Source of the DNA: Arcticibacterium sp964021845
GTDB lineage: Bacteria > Bacteroidota > Bacteroidia > Cytophagales > Spirosomataceae
Length of the DNA: 64,000 nucleotides
NCBI RefSeq assembly: GCF_964021845.1
Contig: NZ_CAXHZC010000001.1
Location: 558,001 to 622,000, forward strand
Direction: 5' to 3'
The notes under the pieces: model-generated
The model's input: only the letters and a program-made list of their open reading frames with translations
The model's database searches: none
Told to the model about the DNA's origin: nothing
Shown here: positions 24,804 through 33,901 of the stretch, one piece after another
Position numbering within the stretch: position 1 is the stretch's first letter
Layout: each line of letters starts with the position of its first letter
Program-made: the position numbers and the translations under genes

Positions 24804-26861
24804 TTAAATAAACCACAATTTATCTTTAGCAAATTCGGGAATACCATCCCCTTTAAAATAAGGCACCATACCTGCGATTATCTCCGAATACTTTATGGTG
24901 ACAGGGAGGTTTTGCTGTGCAAGGCTTTTGTAATATAATCTACTAAACTGATATACCTGCGTAATGAGGTTATGAACAGTGGTGGTATCTTCCAAAAGCT
25001 CTTTATTGTTACAATCTATTGCCATTTTTAAAGGGAAATGGTAACCATCCTGCTTATTGTGATAGTTACCGTTTCTAGCATTATTAAATAAGAGATACTT
25101 CTTTCTTCCTATTTTGATGTAAACGCCACTATCTGGCATTAGATGATTTACATCTTTATCAAAAGCAAGAATATCTGCTGAGGCCGTTTTATTGATGGAG
25201 ACAATGAAAATAGGAATGGGTCTTGGAAGCTCTAAAGCTGCCAAGGCTCGCTCTATTGGTTCTAATTCTTTTTTACTCATGGTCTTGTAAAAATGAATGA
25301 CCAGTTTGGTAGGTGTGCCGTTGGCAACTACAAACTCTCTGACTTTTAAAGAAATAAGCCCTGCAAGTTCTTTGGTTTCTTTTCTTATGAAATAATCAAA
25401 GGCATTAAAACGACCTGAATTATCAAAACAAAAAGCAGAGCTGACATAAGTAACCTCGTCCAAATAGTTTCTATGAGCACCCACGCCTATAACCAGTTCT
25501 TTGGTAGGTTCTACTTTAAGTCGCCAAGGCAGACCTCCTAATTTAGCCAAAATAGCTACGGACATATTCGTAAGCGTAAAAACGAAGTCATCACCACCAA
25601 TATGCTCAGGCTCTATACCTTGACAGACAATGTTTTTATTTAATAAGAACTCTTTTACCTGAATGTAGACTCGGTTTACTTGTCTTCTTGTTTCCGCCTT
25701 TGTGAAAGGTGTAAGATAGATTGCAAAGTATTTGGCTTCTACATTATTGTACTTATACGAATCAAATTTCGCCTGAAATTCAGGGATTGGGTTATCTTTA
25801 TCTGTAAAGCATATATCTGCTGCTTCATCTATAAAATTAGGGATTTTAGAAAACTCCAAAAGCCCTTTATAATGACGTAGGCCATGTTTTAGGTAGTTGG
25901 CTAATTCATCTCTTTTGGCTTTGTCGTCCTTGTGATATACAAATATAATATTGACACATGAGTAAGGACATTTAACGGCTGGGTGTAAAATTCTGAAATC
26001 CTTTTTAGGGTTTTGGCCTGTTTTCCCGTCTTCAAAAGAAAGTTCAGCTTTTGCCTTATTTACTTGATTAACAAAAGTTGCGGGCACTTTCATAAATCCC
26101 TTTGTGGTGCCTGGAAAGTCCGCTTCAAATTCAACCGAATTAATGAAGTGTTTATAAAAAGTATCTATCTTGTCGAAGTATCTATTATAACGAGGTACCC
26201 TTTCTCTGTCCAGTTCATCCATACCCATAATGTCGGCTATTTCCCTTCTTAGAATTGGATAAATCTTCTCATAATCTAAGTTATCTACTTTCTTTTGAAG
26301 TTTTTCAAAAGGTATTATTTGGTGTCCGTAGATAACCTTTCCAATGGCTGAAGAAGGAATGAAAGTGGTTAATTCCTTAAAATTCATTCTAAAAACTTTT
26401 GAATGATGTTCATAAGATAGAATTATAGAAGGACGCTTGTTTTCTTCTTCGTATTGTACTCGGAGTGAGAATCGCTCATAAGCATTAAATCGTTCATCAG
26501 ATTCTTTTGAGGAGGGAACCCAAAGTTCAATATTTTCTATGTAGCCATTCTTTACTAAAAGCCTTTTATCTTTTTTGAAATACCAGCTAAGGCTATCGCG
26601 ATAATAATGCTTTACAAAATCTGCATTAGCTGTTTGAAGGTCAACCTTTACAGGCATAAAGCCATGTTTCGGGTATTTGAAAGATGTATAGATAAATTCT
26701 AAACCCTGAAGTTCTATTTCAGGGAAAGCTTCCAAAATCTCTTTTGTAAAGGAGTTTTTGAAAAGCCTTTTAGCTCTTCCGTTTTCTTCAAGACTAAAAT
26801 AGAGGGTTACTGGTTCATTTGGCCAGTTGATAGTGAGTATATTAAAATATAAATTTTTCAT
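24804..26861 (-). CDS. Prokaryotic Argonaute, long type with degenerate PIWI active site
   Basis: It is 685 aa from MKNLYF, preceded by AAGGAAA at normal spacing. The frame is open further upstream, but without a better site. The MID region (about 295-430) has YxxxK (VYIQVKEFLLNKNIVCQGI), expected to hold the guide 5' end. The PIWI hallmark AKLGGLPWRL is at 439-448. The catalytic aspartates appear lost: IGxD reads VIGVGA (457-462), the second-Asp strand reads VIHFYKT (521-527), and the last position reads VTIKYSE. The N-terminal 290 residues show no obvious intact PAZ. It is predicted to bind guide and target without cutting and to rely on partner proteins. Confidence 0.85.
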   Translation of the reverse strand: MKNLYFNILTINWPNEPVTLYFSLEENGRAKRLFKNSFTKEILEAFPEIELQGLEFIYTSFKYPKHGFMPVKVDLQTANADFVKHYYRDSLSWYFKKDKRLLVKNGYIENIELWVPSSKESDERFNAYERFSLRVQYEEENKRPSIILSYEHHSKVFRMNFKELTTFIPSSAIGKVIYGHQIIPFEKLQKKVDNLDYEKIYPILRREIADIMGMDELDRERVPRYNRYFDKIDTFYKHFINSVEFEADFPGTTKGFMKVPATFVNQVNKAKAELSFEDGKTGQNPKKDFRILHPAVKCPYSCVNIIFVYHKDDKAKRDELANYLKHGLRHYKGLLEFSKIPNFIDEAADICFTDKDNPIPEFQAKFDSYKYNNVEAKYFAIYLTPFTKAETRRQVNRVYIQVKEFLLNKNIVCQGIEPEHIGGDDFVFTLTNMSVAILAKLGGLPWRLKVEPTKELVIGVGAHRNYLDEVTYVSSAFCFDNSGRFNAFDYFIRKETKELAGLISLKVREFVVANGTPTKLVIHFYKTMSKKELEPIERALAALELPRPIPIFIVSINKTASADILAFDKDVNHLMPDSGVYIKIGRKKYLLFNNARNGNYHNKQDGYHFPLKMAIDCNNKELLEDTTTVHNLITQVYQFSRLYYKSLAQQNLPVTIKYSEIIAGMVPYFKGDGIPEFAKDKLWFI

Positions 26862-26927
26862 TATTTCCTTATTTTTAAATAGTATAAATTCTTTTGATAA
26901 AATCGAGAAGTACCAAAAGCGTATCAA

Positions 26928-27266
26928 ATTCGAAGGAAAAATGGCAGAGGGTGGAAGGTCAGCCTAACTATAAAGAAGTAGTTAAGTATTGCAAAGCAAT
27001 GTGTTTTTAAAAGTTGGTATTGGTATACCATAATCTATTTTATATTTAAGATTCACGCAAGTCATTTTCAATAGATTAAGGTTGAATAAGTAGTAGTAAA
27101 TATAATCAAAAGAAAAGAAAGAATAAACAAAGGAAAAGTAAAAAATATGCTAAAACTTAATGAAATCATCCTAGAAGCCATTTGAAGGCACTATTATTTT
27201 CAAAATGCTACAATTTTTAGCATTTATTTTTGTAATAAATTGTACAGAAGGGTATTATCCTTAGCA
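26928..27266. promoter_or_regulatory. Intergenic region upstream of the Argonaute operon
   Basis: This is 339 bp of very AT-rich DNA without a credible gene. It must hold the Argonaute operon promoter and the end of the primase-type gene. A perfect 10-bp palindrome TGGTATACCA at 27017-27026 is the only distinct operator-like element I see. No hairpin with a U-tract was found. Confidence 0.3.
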
Positions 27267-29000
27267 TTAAATCGCTTTTTCGTATTCGTTTTTTTGAGGA
27301 TGATGTAAAAGACCAGCACTTTTAAAGCTTGCGATATAGTATTGTGCTGTTTTGTCTTGGATGTTTAATGAAGCCGCTACTTCAAGGTATTCTTTTCGTG
27401 AGAATTTTTCAGGAAGACTTTCAAAAAAGCTTTCTTTTTTGTTTAACCGCTTTACGGGTTTTGCTGTTTCTGGCATTTGTGAAAAAATGTAAGAAGAATG
27501 CACTAACAGCACCTCGGAAAGTTTCAGAGCATTAGAAAAGTCAACATCCGGACAAACTAGCGTTCCTTGAATCTCGCCAGTGTCCATCATTCGGAATGCT
27601 GTAAATATCATGGCAATTCTAAAGGTAATTAAACCAAGGCGACGGATGGTGCCAATGTAATCTTCCCCTTTAAGGCTAAAGTACTTATTAAACACTTTTT
27701 GAAAGTGGATATTAAACTCGGTTTGTTGCTTAGGGCTAAGTTCAAATCTTATAGAAGGATGTGCCAGAAGAGCATTGTAAAATTCAAGGTACTCAACACC
27801 CAAGTTAAAGAAGTATTCATCAAGACCTGTACTTGAAGTATTCGCGAAGACATCTAACCACTCATGATTCATGTTTAGATAATAAAAAATGAACCTGCTA
27901 AAAAGGCCATCTTCGGCATTTGGAATAAGGTTTTGGATTTGCATGGGTGTACCTGATAACACCGCAGAAAGGCAAGGGCTTTCTAGGTCTACATACTCTC
28001 TATCTGTTCGGCGATAAAAACTTATAGTTTCATGATGGAAAGCTTTTCTAAAACCATCAGAGTAATTACCGAAATCAGATTTAAAAGTGTTGGCTAGTGT
28101 GTCACCTTCGGTTTCAAATATTAAACCACGTCCCTCATTATCGTTTAAAAGTTGGAATACACCAGAAGAACTATTATTAGCAGGTAAAAAGAGCAATTTC
28201 ATAGGTGGAGATTCTGGCTTTTCTAGGTCTGAATTTTTCTTTTTCTGTGCATTGTAGTTGTTTAGTTCAAATTCAAATACGGTTTTTGCTTTCTTATACT
28301 CCTCTCGATAGGAATCATGAATAGGCTTAACAAGTTTTCTCAAATGATTTAAACGGCCTTTACCAGCGGAAGCCTGTGCGGAAACAAAAAGATAAAGATT
28401 GGCAAAATGCTTTTTGTCATGATAAACTCCATAAACGGTAGGCAGTGTCACACTTAAAGCCACAAGACTACCAATTAGTAATAAGTCTTTCTCATCGTTG
28501 GTTTTACCAACGCATGTAATTTTCTGAAAGAAAACAGGAAGCTCGGAAAAAATACTTTCTGGAAAATTAGGAAGCCTTTTGGGTTCTGGAACTTTTGTTT
28601 TGGCTTTATGAGTAGGCGGTTTCTCAACGAAGTCTTTTGATAATGTGACTCCGGCTTGTTTTGCTAAATAATAAAGTGTTCCAAGGTTAATACCATTGCC
28701 ATTTGATTTAAGACATGCATCGAACTGCTTGTCGGTTTCGATATTAGAGTATTCCGAATGAGCGGAACTCAGCTGGTGATAAAGTGACCTGCCCTTTTCA
28801 CCAAAGTTATCGGCTAGGGCAAAACCTATGTTCCTCCAATTTTCATATCCGATGGTTATGTCAACAGATTGTTTTAGAATCTGATTAACCAAAGAATCGA
28901 CTTGGTCATATTCTGATTCAACTATTGGAATAGTTGGGGAGTCTTGAGTCTCTGTTGGTTTGTTCAACCAATCAGAGACCTTAAATTTTTCTATCTTCAT
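27267..29000 (-). CDS. PriCT-2 / DUF3987 primase-helicase-type mobile-element protein
   Basis: The protein is 577 aa. The N-terminal part (about 35-120) has the PriCT-2 pattern YENWRNIGFALAD and INLGTLYYLAKQAG, followed by a DUF3987 ATPase-like domain with a Walker A-like loop SAQASAGKGR near residue 208. The C-terminal 70 residues are winged-helix-like (SRKEYLEVAASLNIQDKTAQYY). Proteins of this type replicate mobilisable islands and phage satellites in Bacteroidota. It lies 22 bp after the VirE-N gene, its usual partner. Confidence 0.8.
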   Translation of the reverse strand: MKIEKFKVSDWLNKPTETQDSPTIPIVESEYDQVDSLVNQILKQSVDITIGYENWRNIGFALADNFGEKGRSLYHQLSSAHSEYSNIETDKQFDACLKSNGNGINLGTLYYLAKQAGVTLSKDFVEKPPTHKAKTKVPEPKRLPNFPESIFSELPVFFQKITCVGKTNDEKDLLLIGSLVALSVTLPTVYGVYHDKKHFANLYLFVSAQASAGKGRLNHLRKLVKPIHDSYREEYKKAKTVFEFELNNYNAQKKKNSDLEKPESPPMKLLFLPANNSSSGVFQLLNDNEGRGLIFETEGDTLANTFKSDFGNYSDGFRKAFHHETISFYRRTDREYVDLESPCLSAVLSGTPMQIQNLIPNAEDGLFSRFIFYYLNMNHEWLDVFANTSSTGLDEYFFNLGVEYLEFYNALLAHPSIRFELSPKQQTEFNIHFQKVFNKYFSLKGEDYIGTIRRLGLITFRIAMIFTAFRMMDTGEIQGTLVCPDVDFSNALKLSEVLLVHSSYIFSQMPETAKPVKRLNKKESFFESLPEKFSRKEYLEVAASLNIQDKTAQYYIASFKSAGLLHHPQKNEYEKAI

Positions 29001-29022
29001 TTTAATAATACTTTAAAAGCGA

Positions 29023-29646
29023 TTAATACCTTGGATTTAAGTAGAGCTTAGGGTCATTGGGCAAAAAACAAGCTCTGGAAATATCTTTACCAGCCTTATC
29101 TGGCTCTAGCTTATACGTACGTTTTAAATAGTTACTTATGGCCAAAAACCAATTGAGGTGATTATCTTCTTCTAAATTGATTTTTATGACCCATTTCAGT
29201 CCATCACCAGAAGGTGAGATAAAGAGCATTTCTGTTTGGAAATAGGGGTCATCTAATAAAAGCTCTCGTGTAACTTTAACATCTTTTAGATGGTCAAAAT
29301 CCAAACATAGTAAACCGGAATGTTTGATTAAACCTTCGTCTTTACGGGAAGAGAATATTCCTGAAAAGGTGACATAAGAGAATCTGTTTGCCTTTATTTT
29401 TCTGCTTTCCTCTTTTGAAGTGCAGGCTCTTAAAGCGGCCGTTTGTTCTTTAAAGTCATTTCTAATTAAAAAGAATAGGTCCATAAGGTTTATTGTTTTA
29501 CACGGTAGAGTATTCCTTATTGGAGCTTCGAAAAGACTGAACTTTGGAATGCTTGCAAGATGCTCTTTAGAGCGTTCAATAAACTGTGGAACATTTTCCC
29601 ATCCAGTCTTTTTCTTAATGCTACCGTCTTTTTCTTGATTTATCAT
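29023..29646 (-). CDS. VirE N-terminal / BT4734-like mobile-element protein
   Basis: The 207-aa protein has the core LLCLDFDHLKDVKVT (near residue 110) and LFISPSGDGLKWVIKI (near residue 142), and ends SRACFLPNDPKLYLNP. The conserved FD-H and SPSGxGxK motifs are those of the VirE-N/BT4734-like fold found beside DUF3987 proteins in Bacteroidota islands, related to primase folds. It is probably the initiation half of the element's replication. Its start overlaps the upstream HTH gene by 4 bp. Confidence 0.8.
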   Translation of the reverse strand: MINQEKDGSIKKKTGWENVPQFIERSKEHLASIPKFSLFEAPIRNTLPCKTINLMDLFFLIRNDFKEQTAALRACTSKEESRKIKANRFSYVTFSGIFSSRKDEGLIKHSGLLCLDFDHLKDVKVTRELLLDDPYFQTEMLFISPSGDGLKWVIKINLEEDNHLNWFLAISNYLKRTYKLEPDKAGKDISRACFLPNDPKLYLNPRY

Positions 29647-29930
29647 AACGGTAAGCGTTTAGTGTAATTCTTATTTAAAATAATCTCTATGTCTGCTATT
29701 TTGTAGTAGAACTTGCCATTAATTCGTGAGTATGGCAAAACACCAGTATCTCGTAAATTCTGTAGCGTACGCTTACTAATATGAAGCGAAAGCATGACAT
29801 CTTGTGAGTCTATCCATATCTTATCAAACTTGTAAGGTTCAGAAGGCTTATGGAGTAAAGATTGAATGAAGGTTTTCAGAATGGCAACTTCTTGTTGCAG
29901 ATTCTGAAGCATTAGAAGTACTTCTGTCAT
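29643..29930 (-). CDS. Helix-turn-helix protein of the element (excisionase/MerR-like fold)
   Basis: This 95-aa protein has an N-terminal coiled-coil stretch followed by a winged HTH: WIDSQDVMLSLHISKRTLQN, then VLPYSRINGKFYYKIADIE. The RINGKFYYK wing is typical of element-borne HTH_17/excisionase-like proteins. It overlaps its neighbours by 4 bp on both sides, so it is part of one tight operon with the second HTH protein and the replication genes. It may control excision or the replication operon. Confidence 0.78.
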   Translation of the reverse strand: MTEVLLMLQNLQQEVAILKTFIQSLLHKPSEPYKFDKIWIDSQDVMLSLHISKRTLQNLRDTGVLPYSRINGKFYYKIADIEIILNKNYTKRLPL

Positions 29931-30220
29931 GACACACCTCCTTTTTTAAGTTTAAAAGCTGATGCCCTTTCAATGATTTCGGAATCTGAAGCTATGCGGT
30001 TACTTAGTAGCCAATTATTAAGTTCTTCCCTTTGGAAATAAATAATCTTACCACCTGGTTTATAAAAGGGGATTTTGTTTCCACTCGTAAGCTTATATAA
30101 ATGGGAATCTGAGATTCCTAAGTATTGTGTTGCCTCATTAAAATTCAATACCTCTTTTTGAGATATGTTTTGCTCGGTTATGAGCTTTTCGAGATGATTT
30201 AATTTCTCTAATATGTCCAT
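29927..30220 (-). CDS. Helix-turn-helix excisionase-family protein
   Basis: It is about 97 aa from MDILEKLNHL; a longer frame to 30265 adds 15 residues without better support. The HTH core LNFNEATQYLGISDSHLYKL and wing IPFYKPGGKIIYFQREELNNWL are characteristic of the Xis/HTH_17 family. It is the first gene of the five-gene operon running down to the primase-type gene. The tandem 7-bp repeats lie just upstream and are candidates for its binding site. It is likely a recombination directionality factor. Confidence 0.78.
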   Translation of the reverse strand: MDILEKLNHLEKLITEQNISQKEVLNFNEATQYLGISDSHLYKLTSGNKIPFYKPGGKIIYFQREELNNWLLSNRIASDSEIIERASAFKLKKGGVS

Positions 30221-30332
30221 GATAATTCTGTTAAGAATACGTTTGGACTTTTGGCCAAAAGTCACCTTCCGATTTGAAAGGATAGGTCAAAGATGGAGGG
30301 TTAAAAGGGAGTAAATCAGTGCTTTATTCTCT

Positions 30333-30445
30333 AGCGTAGCGTAGAGCGTAGAGCGTAGAATTGATGCAGAATGTGCTAGGATAGCTATTCAGATGAATTA
30401 AGTAATAAATAATAAAGGAAAAGAAATTCCTTGCGTAGAGCGTAG
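30333..30445. repeat. Tandem 7-bp repeats (CGTAGAG), two clusters
   Basis: About four copies of CGTAGAG/C are in tandem at 30333-30359 and about two more at 30433-30445, all in the same orientation. They lie in the 180-bp gap between the HTH operon and the next orphan gene. Iteron-like spacing (7 bp) next to replication and excision genes suggests a protein-binding array or origin. Only the repeats themselves are seen directly. Confidence 0.6.
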
Positions 30446-30447
30446 TA

Positions 30448-31458
30448 TTAGAGATGCGAGGCGATTGACCTAATTAAGTCATGATTTGGCGTAGGCTTTC
30501 TTGTTTTAATATTTACAGGTATTATTGGTGAACCATCCTCTTGTAGAAAACATTTGACAGTTACATTCCAATGCTGAGGATACACTCTATTAACCTTAGA
30601 CAAATCATCATGAATTATTTTGATTAGGGATGTTAGGTCTCCTAGGTTTTTTAGCCATCTAATTGGCGTTTCAATTTTCTTGCCTGAGAATATTTTCCTC
30701 AAAGTAGAAATGTTTACTGAAATGTAACCATTTTTTAAAAGGGCGTCATGAAAATCTTTGAAACGGTCACCATATAAATCACCCAAATATGTAAATGAAT
30801 GATACTCTAGTGATGATGTTTTCTTTTTCTTACTAATGGACTTAGCCGTTGTTTCTATTTCTAGCTTTTGTATTCTTTCTAAGAAGAGTTTGTTAGGATG
30901 AGTTTCAAATGTCATGCTATTATAGAAATCCAATTCTTCAAAAGGGAAATCAATAATAGGAAGAATGCTTTCCTGAATTTCCAAATAAATGTGAATTAGG
31001 GTCAACTTTAAATATTGAATTATAAAAGTGTTGGATTTGTAGACCTGGTCTTTGATGTAAGAATTTTTAGAGCCATCCAATATATCAAGGTTAAAGGATT
31101 TATTGTCAATCACTTTTCCGAGTGCGGCAATTAGCTTTTTGAGTTTTCTTTCTAGGATGTCCTTTTTCAAATAATGTAGTTCAAAATCGGAAAGGTCGTT
31201 TTTCAACATCCCCCGAAAGGCTCTTATAAAATCATCCTTCATTCTTAGAAGGAATTGTTCATAGTACCTAGTTCTATTATTGAATGGGCTTTCAAAAGTG
31301 AATGCAAATTGCGGTGCGGAATTTTCTTCATCCAACGGGCGGAGTGCTAGAAGATTAGATTTGAAATAGTCTTCCGATTTTAAATCCTCAAGCCATGGTT
31401 GTCTTGAACCAAAGACAAGTTCTTCAAATTCTAGGTATATGGGTGATAGTCTAGTCAA
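30448..31458 (-). CDS. Hypothetical element-borne protein (C-terminal DUF6617-like module)
   Basis: The 336-aa soluble protein is strongly helical in its middle (about 75-200). A Lys-rich linker (SKKKKTSS) leads to a C-terminal module with FKDFHDALLKNGYIS and IFSGKKIETPIRWLKNLGDL. That module recalls a domain (DUF6617-type) seen in many Bacteroidota mobile-element proteins. The exact family is not certain. It is transcribed toward the HTH operon, with the tandem repeats between them. No enzymatic motif was found. Confidence 0.6.
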   Translation of the reverse strand: MTRLSPIYLEFEELVFGSRQPWLEDLKSEDYFKSNLLALRPLDEENSAPQFAFTFESPFNNRTRYYEQFLLRMKDDFIRAFRGMLKNDLSDFELHYLKKDILERKLKKLIAALGKVIDNKSFNLDILDGSKNSYIKDQVYKSNTFIIQYLKLTLIHIYLEIQESILPIIDFPFEELDFYNSMTFETHPNKLFLERIQKLEIETTAKSISKKKKTSSLEYHSFTYLGDLYGDRFKDFHDALLKNGYISVNISTLRKIFSGKKIETPIRWLKNLGDLTSLIKIIHDDLSKVNRVYPQHWNVTVKCFLQEDGSPIIPVNIKTRKPTPNHDLIRSIASHL

Positions 31459-31604
31459 AAGATTGGGGGTATTATTTGAACTATTTTATAAAGTATTTCT
31501 AAATCAAATTAATTCAACAACTTGTTGTTTTAGAACTAAATACGGGAAAAACACCCTTGTATGAAAATTCTTGATAAGCTATGTTTGAAAAACAAAAAAA
31601 AGCC

Positions 31605-32582
31605 ATGAAAAGTTATTTCTTCAAAATTGCCCTTGCCTTAATACTCTTCAATCTATCTTTCTCTTCACTTCGGGCTCAGGAAGCTTTAGAAAATAAGATA
31701 AATGAGCTAAGTAAAGAAATTCAAAAGTTGACAGATAAGACTGTTAAGTTTGGAATTAGTCTTGGCTATCGTTCTTTAAACGAAGAAAGCCTGCTAGATT
31801 ATACTGAGCCCGTAATTTCTCAGACTGATACAACGCTTTCTTTTAATAAATTACAAAATGGCGGTTTAATACTTTCTACTTCAATTCTATTTAATCCAAA
31901 GATTAATTCAGATGGTATTTCAAGAAGAATGAATCAGGAAATATTTCTTTCAATGGCTGAGCACTATAGTGATAAAAAAATCATAGAAATTCCTATTAAG
32001 GAGCGATTTAGGCTAAGAAATATGGCCATGTTTGATAATTTTACAATTGAAGAAGATAAGACTTTGGAAGAACACCAATTTAAACCTTCCGACCAGCCAT
32101 ATTTTTCAAATGGCGAGCATGTTTTAGAGGCAATAGCTTACAAGAAACTATTAAAGAGTTGGATTGATGATGCTAATACACCAGCTGCTGAGAAAATTAG
32201 ACTCGAAGAACATTTGAAAAACATTAAAAAAACCATGTTTGTTAAAAGTTTAATCAATGGTTTTCTTGACCGCTTAGGTATTACCGCTAACTTAAATATC
32301 CTAGAATTTTCAAGAGCACAACAAGAATTAACATTTAATAAAAGCATTGAAGGTGGTCTTGGAATAAGTTATGCGGTAAATCCTAATATTCAACTTAGTC
32401 TTACCAGAGAACATATTTTTTATCGTGCTCCAAGAACTTATCTTACGAATTTAGCTGGGGGAAAAGTAAATATGGATGGTGTTTTTGTAACAAAGAGCAC
32501 TGACTTACCTAGAGATAATCAGGATTTGTTTTCAACCAAAATACTTAAAGGAAGAAGCTTTAAAGTTGTAGTTTTCTTTTAG
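31605..32582 (+). CDS. Exported hypothetical protein, possibly outer-membrane associated
   Basis: It is about 325 aa from MKSYFF; an upstream ATG at 31581 adds eight residues before the signal. The signal peptide ends near SLRAQ. A short coiled coil (ALENKINELSKEIQKLTDK) precedes a mixed domain. The sequence has beta-type segments such as KFGISLGYRSL, LILSTSILFN and GLGISYAVNPNIQLSLTREH, ending VVVFF, in keeping with an outer-membrane barrel or surface protein. I do not recognise it. It is the only plus-strand gene in the element and converges on the integrase. Confidence 0.55.
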   Translation: MKSYFFKIALALILFNLSFSSLRAQEALENKINELSKEIQKLTDKTVKFGISLGYRSLNEESLLDYTEPVISQTDTTLSFNKLQNGGLILSTSILFNPKINSDGISRRMNQEIFLSMAEHYSDKKIIEIPIKERFRLRNMAMFDNFTIEEDKTLEEHQFKPSDQPYFSNGEHVLEAIAYKKLLKSWIDDANTPAAEKIRLEEHLKNIKKTMFVKSLINGFLDRLGITANLNILEFSRAQQELTFNKSIEGGLGISYAVNPNIQLSLTREHIFYRAPRTYLTNLAGGKVNMDGVFVTKSTDLPRDNQDLFSTKILKGRSFKVVVFF

Positions 32583-32589
32583 CATCGAT

Positions 32590-33819
32590 TTAAAAATCCA
32601 AAAGTTTCTCTTGATATTTCACCTTAATGTCATCCTCAAAACTATCTAAATAGTTCTCAGTGGTGCGGAGGTCTTTATGGCCCAGGCTTTCAGATATGTA
32701 TTCAATCGGAGCTCCTGACCTCTTTAAAACTGTAGCAAATGAATGCCTGGCCGAATAGGTGGTTAGCTTTAACTCAAAACCTAGAGTTTCACCAAGCCTC
32801 TTGGTATGTAGATTTATAGTCTTGTTAACCTGCTTTATTTTTGCTCTTTCCTGTTCCGGAGTTTCTTTACCATCCAAAAAGCCGAAAACATAATTCTCTG
32901 GGTTCATATCATTTTGTCCCCATCGCTTTAAAATCTTTGCACTTTCAGGAAGAATGGCCACTGAGACATTCTTTAGATTAGAACGACTACTTCGTTCAGT
33001 TTTCGCTCGTAAAAAAGTTATTGACTTTGAGTTAATGTTTTTAAATTGAAGCCTTGCAATATCTTTTACGTTTATTCCATTACATAAATAAGTAAACATC
33101 CAAAGGTCTATTGCCTTTTGCTCCTCGTTATTTTTAGCCTTATAATTAGATATAAGTTTAATTTCAGCTAAGGTCAAAGCCTTTTTGATGTTTTGGGAAG
33201 CGGGAATCTGATATTTCCTTTTTCCAAAAGGATAAAATGACCTATCTACTTTACCTTCATCAATGGCCTTATTAAAAATAGTCCTCAAGCTTCGTGTGTA
33301 TATTCCGACACTAGAGATTGAGTTACCCTTATCCAGCATCCAATTTTCATATTCATTGAGCCAATCTGATGTAATTTCTTTGAATAAAGCTTTTTTCTTT
33401 TTTCTAGAAGCTAGGAATTTAGTAAACGAACTTCGTGCACTCTTGTAACTTTCTGCTGTTCCAATTCTGTTTTCTTTTCTAAGCATCTCTTCATAATCAT
33501 CAAAGGAACTAAGAAGGTCAGAAGTCTTTTTAGGTTTAGCGTTAAATCTTTTCTCAAAATCTTCAAAAGTGAATGGAAAAATCTCTTTAATGATATCATC
33601 AGCCCTCGACTCAATTTTTGAAAGCAATAATTTGATTTGCCTAAACTCTTTCCCTGGTCTAATTGAGTTAATTTTAGTCCAATCATCCTCTGAATAAGAT
33701 AAGCCAATAGAGTAATATTTTTGGTCTCTATTGTATGTAACACGAAGTTTAAGTGGATAAGTGCCATCTTTTTTTATGGTTCTAGTATCCTGAATAAGGG
33801 CTAAAGTAACTCCCAGCAT
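32590..33819 (-). CDS. Tyrosine-type site-specific integrase of the element
   Basis: The protein is 409 aa. It has an N-terminal arm-binding region, a core-binding SAM-like domain (about 110-200) and a catalytic domain with the RHSFATVLKR box (HxxR region) and the final tyrosine in HKDLRTTENYLDSF. The first catalytic Arg position reads LCNGINVKDIARL without Arg, as in many Bacteroidota integrases. Its start is about 165 bp from the tRNA fragment, which is the attachment site, so it is the element's own recombinase. Confidence 0.9.
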   Translation of the reverse strand: MLGVTLALIQDTRTIKKDGTYPLKLRVTYNRDQKYYSIGLSYSEDDWTKINSIRPGKEFRQIKLLLSKIESRADDIIKEIFPFTFEDFEKRFNAKPKKTSDLLSSFDDYEEMLRKENRIGTAESYKSARSSFTKFLASRKKKKALFKEITSDWLNEYENWMLDKGNSISSVGIYTRSLRTIFNKAIDEGKVDRSFYPFGKRKYQIPASQNIKKALTLAEIKLISNYKAKNNEEQKAIDLWMFTYLCNGINVKDIARLQFKNINSKSITFLRAKTERSSRSNLKNVSVAILPESAKILKRWGQNDMNPENYVFGFLDGKETPEQERAKIKQVNKTINLHTKRLGETLGFELKLTTYSARHSFATVLKRSGAPIEYISESLGHKDLRTTENYLDSFEDDIKVKYQEKLLDF

Positions 33820-33901
33820 AGTTTTTAGGGCTGTATGTTAGTGTTTTATTTGCATACAATTTACATACAAATGGGTTTAAAAACAACAAACTATAAGAAA
33901 A

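Noticed and set aside
23240..26861. CRISPR-Cas association of the Argonaute operon
   Set aside because: No repeat-spacer array and no cas gene is present in the window.
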